Of a stretch of 64,000 nt of DNA, positions 26,615-34,719 are shown in pieces. A program made the position numbers and the translations under genes. Position 1 is the stretch's first letter; the number at the start of each line of letters is the position of its first letter. Source of the stretch: Leisingera methylohalidivorans DSM 14336 (GTDB lineage Bacteria > Pseudomonadota > Alphaproteobacteria > Rhodobacterales > Rhodobacteraceae); the NCBI RefSeq assembly GCF_000511355.1, contig NC_023136.1:1-64000 (forward strand). Reading direction: 5' to 3'. The notes beneath the pieces were generated by a model. It made no database searches. It was given only the letters and a program-made list of their open reading frames with translations, and was not told the DNA's origin.

Positions 26615-27895
26615 TTATCTTGCTTCGGCCAGGGACCGGACAGCCGGAGAGGCGATCACGGATTGCCGCGACGCGTAGGCTTGGTGGTTCGCGGCGATTT
26701 TTTCGCTGTCATACAGGTAATTGACCATCACACCCCACGACGCGCCGATGCCGCGCTGGCTGGGGTCTGCGTCGGGATGTATCTTGTACAGTAAAGCGCC
26801 GTTGCCCAGGTGGAAATTCGCAACGGGATCGAGCGCAGCCCCATTGGTACGTTTCGCCTGCGTCAGGTAACGCGCCGCCAGCTTCGCCAGGCAGGCAGAC
26901 GGCGAACCTGCGTGCAGCTGCTTCAGGCACGCCCGGTCATCGGAAGACAGAAGCGGATCATCGTCCTCCAGCGCGCGCTGTGCCCAGGACCGAAAGCCGG
27001 GAACTGGAGAGAGGGTCACGAAGGTCCTCAATTGAGGGAACTCGCGCTGCAATTCGGTAACCACCTGCTTTATGAGGAAATTGCCGAAGGAGATGCCCCG
27101 CAGCCCCTTTTGGCAGTTCGATATGGAATAGAAGGTGGCAACCTTTGCGGACGCGGGATCCAGCACTTCCCTGTCCCGGCTTAAGATCGGGGGGATTGCG
27201 GAGGGAACGGCGTCAGTCAAGGCAACTTGAACAAAGATCAGCGGCTCCGAGGGCATAGCCGGGTGGAAGAATGCAAACAGCCTCCGGTCGGGATCGGCCA
27301 CTCTCTGGTGCAGATCGGCCCAGCCAGTGATTTCGTGAACCGCTTCGTAGTCGATGATCTTCTCGAGAATTTCGGCCGACGTCATCCAAGTGATCCGCCG
27401 CATCTCGAGGAAACCTCGGGTGAACCACGAGCGGAAAAGATGGCGGAAATCCTGGTCGAGCTCCTTCATTGCTGCCGAATTCGGCAAGGCGTCCAGCAAC
27501 GCGCCGCGCATGGCGACCAGCCGTGCCGTGGCTCCGGGCACCTTGTTCAGCCGGCGGATGAGTTCCTGACTTTGCGGCTCGGCGGCAAAATGGATGGTGC
27601 GCGCCGTATGAACCTTGCTGGGCTCCCATTGGTCGATGGCAGCCCGAAGCGCAATATCGTCCACCCCGAAATTCAAAGCGATACTGAGAAAGATCTCGTT
27701 TCGGTCTTCCTGTGTCTTGCGCTCGAGGCAGTCGAGGATCTGCCGCGCCAGCCCCAGTCCTGCCGCCTCGCTGCGTTCGGCCAGAAGCGCCCGGCACATG
27801 CGCAGCACCTCTGCGTTGTCGGGAACCAGGCTGCCCGTGCGCCCACGTCCTGCGACACGCCGCAGGATATCACTCAATAGATTGGTTTCTGGCAT
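26615..27895 (-). CDS. matA: Malonyl-CoA decarboxylase
   Basis: This 426-residue enzyme converts malonyl-CoA to acetyl-CoA and CO2. The helical N-terminal domain is followed by the GNAT-like catalytic domain with FFHPAMPSEPLIFVQVALT, FYSISNCQKGLRGISFGNFLIKQVV and the late FHLGNGALLYKIH-ADPSQRGIGASWGVMVNYLY motifs typical of the family. The start at 27895 comes two bases after the amidase stop. The open frame extends far upstream only as overlap with the amidase. Together with matB it provides complete malonate-to-acetyl-CoA conversion. Confidence 0.92.
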   Translation of the reverse strand: MPETNLLSDILRRVAGRGRTGSLVPDNAEVLRMCRALLAERSEAAGLGLARQILDCLERKTQEDRNEIFLSIALNFGVDDIALRAAIDQWEPSKVHTARTIHFAAEPQSQELIRRLNKVPGATARLVAMRGALLDALPNSAAMKELDQDFRHLFRSWFTRGFLEMRRITWMTSAEILEKIIDYEAVHEITGWADLHQRVADPDRRLFAFFHPAMPSEPLIFVQVALTDAVPSAIPPILSRDREVLDPASAKVATFYSISNCQKGLRGISFGNFLIKQVVTELQREFPQLRTFVTLSPVPGFRSWAQRALEDDDPLLSSDDRACLKQLHAGSPSACLAKLAARYLTQAKRTNGAALDPVANFHLGNGALLYKIHPDADPSQRGIGASWGVMVNYLYDSEKIAANHQAYASRQSVIASPAVRSLAEAR

Positions 27896-27897
27896 GG

Positions 27898-29385
27898 CTA
27901 TAGGCTTTCCGATAAGTGGGTCACTTTCGGATCCACCGGGGTTAACGGGCCGCCGACGGCGACTTCGACCGCCCGAGCTGCTGCCAGCAATGCGGCCTCT
28001 CCGCGCGGTTTTCCAATCAATTGAAGGCCGACGGGAAGGCCCCTCGGACCGAGCCCCACCGGAATCGAAATTGCGGGCAGACCGGTGGTGGAGGCCAGGA
28101 ACGCAAACCGGAGCCAGTCCATGTAGTCGGTCAGTATTTGCCCGTTGATTTCTTGTACCCATTCTTCGGACTGGGCGTGCGGCATGCACCCCACGACCGG
28201 GCAGGCCAGCACGTCGAACCGTTGGAAGTGTTCGACCATCGCGTTGTAGATGGCCGTTCGATCCAGATTGGCCTGCGCAATGTCTGCCATGGTCAGCGCC
28301 TCGCCGAAGGCGACGTTTTCGGTCAACGTTCGCTTGAAGTGGCGAGTGATATCCTCGGGCATTCTCCGGGCCATTGTGGCCCATGTCATACCGCGCAGGA
28401 CCCTGTAAGTCCGTTCAAGTTCCGGAAAAGGGGGACAGGTTTCCTCGATCTGCGAACCGCCGCGTTCCAGGAGGGAGAGCACGCCCCGCAGGTGATCTTC
28501 GACTTCGCGGTCGACCGGCGACAGCCCACCAAGGTCGAGCGAAAAGGAGATCCGGATCCGCCCATCGGCGCGTTCCACTGCGGATTGAAAGGACTCCGCA
28601 GGTGCGGGATAGGAAATTGGGAAGCGGGGATCGAACCCGGACATTGCGTCGAGGAACAGTGCGCAATCACGTACACTGCGGGCCATAGGGCCCTGAACGC
28701 CCTCGATCATGAAGCCATTGTCCCTCGACGCGCCGCCGCACATCCCCGGGCTGGGCCGCAACCCGACGATGCCGCAGTATGCGGCGGGGGTCCGAAGAGA
28801 TCCGCCATGGTCGGAGCCATGGCTGAGCCAAAGCTCCCCCGCCGCAAGCGACGCAGCTGCGCCGCCGGACGATCCGCCTGCATTCAGGGCCGTGTCCCAG
28901 GGGTTTCGCGTAGCCCCGAAGACATCGTTGAAGGTATTGCCGCCGGCCCCGAACTCCGGTGTGTTCGTCTTGCCGGCGACAATCCCGCCACGCGCCTCGA
29001 GCAATTCTACCAGTGGATCGCTGTCCTTCGGCACGAAATCGGCGAAGCCGGGCGTTCCGAAGGTCGTGCGCACGCCGGACACCGGGGTGAGATCCTTGAT
29101 TCCGATCGGCAGGCCGCCAAGCCAGCCCGGGTGGTCGCAATTCGCGGTATCAAGCTTCTCTGCCGCGTCGAACGCTCTTTCCGTGCAGAGGGTCGGTGTC
29201 GCGTTGATGGCTGGTTCAATCGCCCCGATCCGGTCATATGCAGCTTCGAGAACCTCGCGCGAAGACACCTCTCCCCGCCGCAACAGGCCGACAACGGCGA
29301 CGGCTTCGAGCCGGCATAACTCCGGCCCGCTGTACTCCGGCCGGTCAGAGGCATCAGAGGAGGGCTGCGGATTCACAAGGGTCAT
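27898..29385 (-). CDS. Amidase signature family protein
   Basis: This amidase of about 495 residues has a Ser-Ser-Lys triad framework: the lysine in GLPIGIKDL, and the GGSSGG(A) motif with its catalytic serines in NAGGSSGGAAASLAAG. Full length for the family. It lies between the TAXI receptor and malonyl-CoA decarboxylase, so a malonamate or malonamide hydrolase supplying malonate (as malonamidase E2 in rhizobia) is a reasonable idea but unproven. The start is uncertain: ATG at 29385 gives the usual N-terminus, while an in-frame ATG at 29430 adds 15 residues. Neither has a good ribosome site. Confidence 0.85.
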   Translation of the reverse strand: MTLVNPQPSSDASDRPEYSGPELCRLEAVAVVGLLRRGEVSSREVLEAAYDRIGAIEPAINATPTLCTERAFDAAEKLDTANCDHPGWLGGLPIGIKDLTPVSGVRTTFGTPGFADFVPKDSDPLVELLEARGGIVAGKTNTPEFGAGGNTFNDVFGATRNPWDTALNAGGSSGGAAASLAAGELWLSHGSDHGGSLRTPAAYCGIVGLRPSPGMCGGASRDNGFMIEGVQGPMARSVRDCALFLDAMSGFDPRFPISYPAPAESFQSAVERADGRIRISFSLDLGGLSPVDREVEDHLRGVLSLLERGGSQIEETCPPFPELERTYRVLRGMTWATMARRMPEDITRHFKRTLTENVAFGEALTMADIAQANLDRTAIYNAMVEHFQRFDVLACPVVGCMPHAQSEEWVQEINGQILTDYMDWLRFAFLASTTGLPAISIPVGLGPRGLPVGLQLIGKPRGEAALLAAARAVEVAVGGPLTPVDPKVTHLSESL

Positions 29386-29504
29386 GGCCGGCGCTTTCGT
29401 GGTCAGGAGGACCGCTGCGGTCGGGAGCATCCGCAGCGGTCCGGGGTGCGGCGGGGACCGGGGCCATCACGGCCCAGGATGCCCCGCCGGGGAGGAAGGG
29501 ATGG

Positions 29505-30521
29505 TCAGTTGGCGGATGCGAAGGTCACAGGCTCGGGGATCTCCCAGCCGGCTTCGCGGTAGTACCGCTCGGCACCCGGATGCAGCCGCCCGGCGATCAG
29601 TTCGAGCGCGGTGTCCTTGCGGATGGTGTTCTTCATCCATTCCGCCGTGCCGTGGATTTCATCCAGGTTTTCCCAGATCGCCTTGGTGACCTGGTAGACA
29701 ACCTCTTCATCTACATGCATGCCCGCGCTGAAGTTCACGATGGCGCCGTGTGTCGTGACGTCGCTGCCGACATGGTTATTGCCATAGGTTCCAGCCGGGA
29801 TGGTATTTACAGTGCCCCCTGTCGCCTTGTTCACGATGCCCTTGTCGACGTCGATATCCAGCAGCCGGATTTCCTTGGTCAGCGCGAATTGCTGCACCAC
29901 CGGGCTGGGAATGTTGGTCGGCAGGATGATCAGGTCGATCTTGTCATCCTGAAAGGCCTGCGCCGCCGCGTCGAAGCCGAAGGGCTGAACCTCGATGTCA
30001 TCTGCCGTCATGCCGGTGACCGGCTTCAGGATGTTGCGCAGCACTACACCGCTGGCCGCACCGCCCGGAGGGCCGATGAAGACCTTCTTGCCCCGGATGT
30101 CCTCGAGCGTCTCGATCCCGGAATCCGCGCGCGTGATGTAATGGTACGGTCCCATCTGATAGGAAAAGATCATGCCGACGCTCTTTTCCAGTTCCGGCGC
30201 GGCGGCCATGCCCTTGTAGGGGCCGAACTGATTGACCATCAACCAGTTGATCGTCGGTGAACCGAACAGGAAGTCCACCTTGCCCTTACCGGCATCGACC
30301 ATGTGCTTGGTTGCGGCACCCGTGGCGCGCACCTGGAACTCGACGCCCTCCACATGCTGATTGACCACCTTGGAAATCGCGGTGTTGACGATGAACGGCG
30401 ACATTCCCGGCGCGATCGACGCAACCTTGAAAAGCTCGGCCGTGGCGGTGCCCGCCAGCAGCGTGGCCGCGGTCAGGCCAAGCGCCAGCGGCTTGCAGAG
30501 TGCCTTGAAGTAGGGTCTCAT
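29505..30521 (-). CDS. TAXI-family TRAP transporter substrate receptor
   Basis: This 338-residue periplasmic protein has a signal peptide (residues 1-28, ending AGTATA) and the NMT1/TAXI-type binding fold. Landmarks are FKVASIAPGMSPFIVNTAISKVVN, DFLFGSPTINW, LEDIRGKKVFIGPPGGAASGVVLRNIL and the C-terminal HPGAERYYREAGW. It captures an organic acid for the fused permease encoded immediately upstream in the operon (20-base gap). The malonate genes that follow suggest malonate or a malonate amide as ligand, which is inference from context. Confidence 0.9.
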   Translation of the reverse strand: MRPYFKALCKPLALGLTAATLLAGTATAELFKVASIAPGMSPFIVNTAISKVVNQHVEGVEFQVRATGAATKHMVDAGKGKVDFLFGSPTINWLMVNQFGPYKGMAAAPELEKSVGMIFSYQMGPYHYITRADSGIETLEDIRGKKVFIGPPGGAASGVVLRNILKPVTGMTADDIEVQPFGFDAAAQAFQDDKIDLIILPTNIPSPVVQQFALTKEIRLLDIDVDKGIVNKATGGTVNTIPAGTYGNNHVGSDVTTHGAIVNFSAGMHVDEEVVYQVTKAIWENLDEIHGTAEWMKNTIRKDTALELIAGRLHPGAERYYREAGWEIPEPVTFASAN

Positions 30522-30541
30522 TTCAGTCTCCTGTTGGTTTT

Positions 30542-32449
30542 TTAGTTAGAGTTGGCGGCGCCCAGAGGAACCGGCCGTGGCAGGAACAGTCCGACCAGAA
30601 CGGTCGCGGCGACGGCCGGCGCCCAGAGGAACCACATCGGGAACATCGCGGCAGCCCCGATCAGCAGACGGATCGCACGCTGGCCGGTCCCGAGCACGCC
30701 CATCCGCGGATCGGCGCCGCCAAGCGCACTCGCCAGCATCCAGACCGCGGCCAGAAGGCGCAGGACCGTCAGCCCCAGTTCGGTCCAGCTGAACTCGCCG
30801 GCCACGAGCAGCAGCGAGGGCGAGAACACGAAGATATAGGGAACCAGCAGCCCGACGATCGAGATCCGCAACGCCACGAAGGAGGTCCGCAGCGGGTTGC
30901 CGCCGGCGATCGGCGCCGCGACGTAGCAGCCATAGGCAATTGGCGGCACGATCGAGGAGTAGACCGCGAAGTAGAGCACGAACATATGCGCCGCCAGCGG
31001 CAGCACTCCGGCCTTGATGATCGCCGGCGCGATCATGATCGCGATGATCAGATAGGCCGGCAGGGTCGGAAGCCCCATCCCGAGGATCAGCGCGCCGAAC
31101 ATGGCGAGGATCAGCGCCAGGATCAGGTTGCCCTCGCCGACCGAGGCGATCGAGGTGGCAAAGCGGATGGCGATGCCGGTCTCGTTGATCACTGCCAGGA
31201 CGACCCCGATGACACCCACGGCGAGCATGATCTTCGCGGCGCTGATGCCACCGTCTGCCAGGGCTTGCAGGATGCGCTGCGGCTCGCGGCGGAACGCCGG
31301 ATTGAGGACCAGGCCCGTCACGATCGCCATGACGACGCCCACCAGCCCCGCCATGGCCGGGCTCTTGCCCGAAACGAAGGCCAGCATCAGCGCGGCAATC
31401 GGCAGAAAGACCAGGGCAGAGTTCAGCCAGTCGCGCGAGGTCAGGACCGGGATCTCTTCCTTGGGCAGAGGCTGGATATCGAGCCGCACTGCCTCGGCAT
31501 AGACCTGTGCGAAGAGGCCGATATACTTGAAGAGCGCTGGCAGCGCGGCGGCGAGGATCACCATCGCGAAAGGCATGCCCACGAGGTCGGCCATGACAAA
31601 GACGGCCGCCGCCATGATCGGCGGGGTCAACTGCCCGCCCGAAGAGGCGGCGGTCTCGACAGCCGCGGCGAAATTGGCCGAAAAGCCCTGCCGCTTGATC
31701 ATCGGAATGGTAAAGACACCGGTGCCGGCGATATTGGCCGCGACGCTGCCGCTCATCATGCCGAAGACGGCGCTGGCAACGATGGCGGCATGGGCCGCGC
31801 CGCCACGAATGCGCGCGGTCAGGGCGGTGGAAATCTGGATCAGGCTCTCGCCTGCGCCGGTCCGTTCCAGCACGGCGCCGAAGATCAGGAAGATCAGCAC
31901 GTTGTCGGCCACGAGGCCGGTGATGCGGCCGAACACCCCGTCGAAGGAATACCAGGCGATCTGCATGAAGTCGCTCAGCTCCATGCCGAAATGCTCCAGC
32001 AGACCGGGCAGTTGCGGACCGGCAAAGCCGAAGGCGATAAAGACCAGCGCCATGATCACAAGCGACCAGCCCCAGCACCGGACCGACAGCGCGATCAGCG
32101 CGGCAAGGCCCGCGAGACCCGCGAGGATGTTCTCTGGCGTGGCGATGTAGAAGCCGGTGTAGAGCTCCGCCTTGACCTGAAAGAACCAGACCGCCGAATA
32201 GAGGAAGGCCGCGATCAGGCCGAGGTCGATCACCCAGCCGAAACGCCCCAGCCGCCGGTCGAGGGCCGCGGGCTTCGAGAGGGCGACGATCACCACGCTG
32301 ATTGCGAGAGCGCCGAACCGGGCGTTGGCCTCGTCCAGCGCGAAGAAGGCAATGACCGTGACGATGATCACCGAGAAGACCAGCGCCAGCCCGCGTCCGG
32401 CCTTTTGCGTCACGTGGGCCAGGCCCCTGTCTGCTGCAACCTTATCCAT
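30542..32449 (-). CDS. TRAP transporter fused 4TM/12TM permease
   Basis: This 635-residue membrane protein combines the small DctQ-like and large DctM-like TRAP subunits, as is usual for TAXI systems. About 16-18 hydrophobic segments are visible. DctM landmarks include GGAAHAAIVASAVFGMMSGSVAANIAGTGVFTIPMIKRQGFSANFAAAVETAASSGGQLTPPIMAAAVFVMA and GMGLPTLPAYLI. Transport would be driven by Na+ or H+. Its start overlaps the stop of the MarR gene by eight bases, so the regulator and the transporter are co-translated. Confidence 0.92.
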   Translation of the reverse strand: MDKVAADRGLAHVTQKAGRGLALVFSVIIVTVIAFFALDEANARFGALAISVVIVALSKPAALDRRLGRFGWVIDLGLIAAFLYSAVWFFQVKAELYTGFYIATPENILAGLAGLAALIALSVRCWGWSLVIMALVFIAFGFAGPQLPGLLEHFGMELSDFMQIAWYSFDGVFGRITGLVADNVLIFLIFGAVLERTGAGESLIQISTALTARIRGGAAHAAIVASAVFGMMSGSVAANIAGTGVFTIPMIKRQGFSANFAAAVETAASSGGQLTPPIMAAAVFVMADLVGMPFAMVILAAALPALFKYIGLFAQVYAEAVRLDIQPLPKEEIPVLTSRDWLNSALVFLPIAALMLAFVSGKSPAMAGLVGVVMAIVTGLVLNPAFRREPQRILQALADGGISAAKIMLAVGVIGVVLAVINETGIAIRFATSIASVGEGNLILALILAMFGALILGMGLPTLPAYLIIAIMIAPAIIKAGVLPLAAHMFVLYFAVYSSIVPPIAYGCYVAAPIAGGNPLRTSFVALRISIVGLLVPYIFVFSPSLLLVAGEFSWTELGLTVLRLLAAVWMLASALGGADPRMGVLGTGQRAIRLLIGAAAMFPMWFLWAPAVAATVLVGLFLPRPVPLGAANSN

Positions 32450-32951
32450 TTGTTATTCCTTTCGCGAGGAGTGCCTGGTTGTGCCCGATGAGAAGGTCGA
32501 GCATGCGCTCGAACTCCGCCCGCTCGGCTTGCGTCAGAACACCGGCGAGGACCGCATTGCGTTGGGAGGTGAAGCGCAGGGCCTGATCGTTGAGCTCCTG
32601 TCCCGCCGGCGTGATGTGAAGGTCGATCTGGCGCGCATCGGCCTCGGAATTCCGGGTCTCGATAAGCCCGCGCGCCACCAGCGCCTTGATCGTCCGGCTG
32701 AGCTGCCCCTTGTCGAGCAACAGAGTGTCGCGCAGCGTTGTGAAGTGGATCATCCCCTCGGTCGCCGTCAGCCCGAGGATCCGCCATTCCACCAGGGTCA
32801 GATCGTACTCGCGCTTGAAATACCGGCCACCGCTCCGCTCGTTGATTGCCGCAAGGCGCGAGATGCGAAAGCTCAGGGCCTCGGGCAAGGAAGACAGCGG
32901 GCGAAGCGCGTCTGCCTCCGATTGCGACGTCTTTTTTACTGATTGCGTCAT
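32442..32951 (-). CDS. MarR-family transcriptional regulator
   Basis: This 169-residue winged-helix repressor-type protein has a recognition region LLLDKGQLSRTIKALVARGLIETRNSEADARQIDLHITPAG. The start at 32951 follows a very strong GGAGGAGG ribosome site. It is the first gene of the malonate/TRAP operon and divergent from the amidohydrolase, so it probably controls both from the 88-base gap between them. The ligand is unknown; malonate or a derived CoA ester would be logical. Confidence 0.88.
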   Translation of the reverse strand: MTQSVKKTSQSEADALRPLSSLPEALSFRISRLAAINERSGGRYFKREYDLTLVEWRILGLTATEGMIHFTTLRDTLLLDKGQLSRTIKALVARGLIETRNSEADARQIDLHITPAGQELNDQALRFTSQRNAVLAGVLTQAERAEFERMLDLLIGHNQALLAKGITNG

Positions 32952-32984
32952 CGAACTCCTCCTCCAGCAAAGGCTACCGATACC

Positions 32985-32999
32985 GTTGACAAAATCAAC
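32985..32999. promoter_or_regulatory. Candidate MarR operator overlapping a -35 element
   Basis: GTTGACAAAATCAAC is an inverted repeat (GTTGA, five-base spacer, TCAAC) midway between the divergent marR and amidohydrolase genes. It contains a perfect plus-strand -35 hexamer TTGACA at 32986-32991. Binding by the MarR protein would block that promoter. No convincing -10 could be fixed. Confidence 0.45.
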
Positions 33000-33039
33000 A
33001 AACTTTTGCACGCTTTTCACGAAAGCGGAGGAGGCCCCT

Positions 33040-34713
33040 ATGATCAAAGCAGAAAAAATCTATGTGAACGGCAGGTTTATGACGATGGATGCCGCCCGGC
33101 CCGAAGCCGGGGCCTTGGCGGTTTCCTCCGGTCGAATCGTGGCTCTGGGTTCTACTTCCGAGATCGAATCACTCGCCGGGCCGGCCACCGAGCGCATCGA
33201 CATGGCCGGGCATTTCGCGATGCCCGGGCTGATCGAAAGCCATACCCACGCGCTCTGGGGTGCTTGCCGCGATCTCTTCCAGGTCTATGTGGGCTACACC
33301 GCGACCGTGGCGGAGCTCGCCGAGGCGCTGGCTGCGCAGGCGGCGCGCCAGCCTGCGGGCAGCTGGATCACCGGCGGGCCTTGGCGGATGGAGATGCGGG
33401 CCGAGCTGGGCATGACCCCGCGCGCATGGCTCGACCGGCTGGTGCCCGATCACCCGGTGGCGGTGACGGATACCTCGCAACACGCGATGTGGTGCAACAG
33501 CAGGGCCTTGGCCCTTGCCGGGCTGAACCGCGATACCCCCGGCATCCCCGGCGGCGTGCTGGAGCGTGACGGCGACGGCGAGCTGACCGGCCTTCTGGCA
33601 GAGGCCGCCTGCGCGCCGGTGCGCAGGATGGCCGACTGGACCGACGACCAGATGGCCGAAGCCTGCCGCTACTTCGTGCGCTATTTCAACAGCCTCGGCT
33701 ACACCGCCTTCAAGGAGCCTGCGGCCGACGAAAACGCATTGGCCGCCTATGCCGCCGCGCATGACCGGGGCGACCTGACCCTGCATGTGGCGGCCCATCT
33801 GACGGCCTTTTCGCCACTGAGCGGCGATACCGCCACGCCCGAAGAGCTTGACCGGCAGCGCCTCGCCTACCAGCGCGACGGCATCGACCTGCGCTTTGCC
33901 AAGCTGTTCCTCGACGGCGTGGCCCCGGCGCATACCGCGTCGTTTCTCAGCCCCTACCTGCCGGCGCCCGGCTACGACCCGGAGAGCCACGATCCCGACG
34001 CGGCGCTGCTGCTCGAACCCGGGCACCTGAACCAGATCGTCACCGATCTGGACCGGGCGGGCTATGTGGTCAAGATGCACGCCGTCGGCGACAACGCCGC
34101 GCGCAAGGGTCTTGACGCGATCGAGGCCGCGCGAAAGACGAACGGCCCGTCCGGCCTGCGCCACGAGATCGCCCATTGCACCTTCGTCTCCGACGCCGAC
34201 CTGAAGCGCTTTGCCGAACTGGATGCCGTGGCCGAGGTCTCGCCAAAGCTCTGGGCCCCGAACGCCGCCACCGCCGCGCAGCGCGCGGTGCTGGGTGAGG
34301 CGCGCCTGAACGAGGTGCACCGCGTGCGGTCATTGCAGGACGCCGGGGCGACGGTGATCTTCGGAACCGACTGGCCCGCCTCCGCGCCCGACGCCGACCC
34401 CTGGACCGGGCTCGCCAGCCTGCTTTGCCGAAGGGACGCAACCGGGCAGTATCCCGGCACAGTGGCCCCCGGCCAGGCGATCGACCTCGACCGGGCGCTG
34501 CCGCTCTTCACCACGAATGCCGCAGGCGCGATGCGCAAGACAGGCGAGATCGGCGTTCTGGCACCAGGCGCCTGGGCCGATTTCATTGTGCTCCCCGGTG
34601 ACATCCGGGCGATGTCGCCCGAAGAGATCGCCCGCATTTCGGTGCAGGAAACCGTCTGGAAGGGACAGGTGGTCTTTTCCCGGCAGAACGCCGCGCAAAA
34701 GGAACTGGCCTAG
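33040..34713 (+). CDS. YtcJ-like amidohydrolase
   Basis: This 557-residue protein of the amidohydrolase_3 family has metal-site motifs: HTH in GLIESHTHALWG (about residue 67), a histidine in VVKMHAVGDNAARKGLDAIE, another in RHEIAHCTFV and the aspartate in VIFGTDWP. It hydrolyses an amide, carbamate or similar bond in the cytoplasm; the substrate is not evident. The start at 33040 has GGAGGAGG upstream. It is divergent from the MarR/malonate operon and convergent with the SulP gene (six bases between stops). Confidence 0.85.
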   Translation: MIKAEKIYVNGRFMTMDAARPEAGALAVSSGRIVALGSTSEIESLAGPATERIDMAGHFAMPGLIESHTHALWGACRDLFQVYVGYTATVAELAEALAAQAARQPAGSWITGGPWRMEMRAELGMTPRAWLDRLVPDHPVAVTDTSQHAMWCNSRALALAGLNRDTPGIPGGVLERDGDGELTGLLAEAACAPVRRMADWTDDQMAEACRYFVRYFNSLGYTAFKEPAADENALAAYAAAHDRGDLTLHVAAHLTAFSPLSGDTATPEELDRQRLAYQRDGIDLRFAKLFLDGVAPAHTASFLSPYLPAPGYDPESHDPDAALLLEPGHLNQIVTDLDRAGYVVKMHAVGDNAARKGLDAIEAARKTNGPSGLRHEIAHCTFVSDADLKRFAELDAVAEVSPKLWAPNAATAAQRAVLGEARLNEVHRVRSLQDAGATVIFGTDWPASAPDADPWTGLASLLCRRDATGQYPGTVAPGQAIDLDRALPLFTTNAAGAMRKTGEIGVLAPGAWADFIVLPGDIRAMSPEEIARISVQETVWKGQVVFSRQNAAQKELA

Positions 34714-34719
34714 CGGCCG

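Noticed and set aside
30546..32078. A 510-codon Arg/Gly/Asp-rich frame overlapping the TRAP permease
   Set aside because: Same-strand frame-shadow of a multi-pass membrane protein; no plausible protein features.
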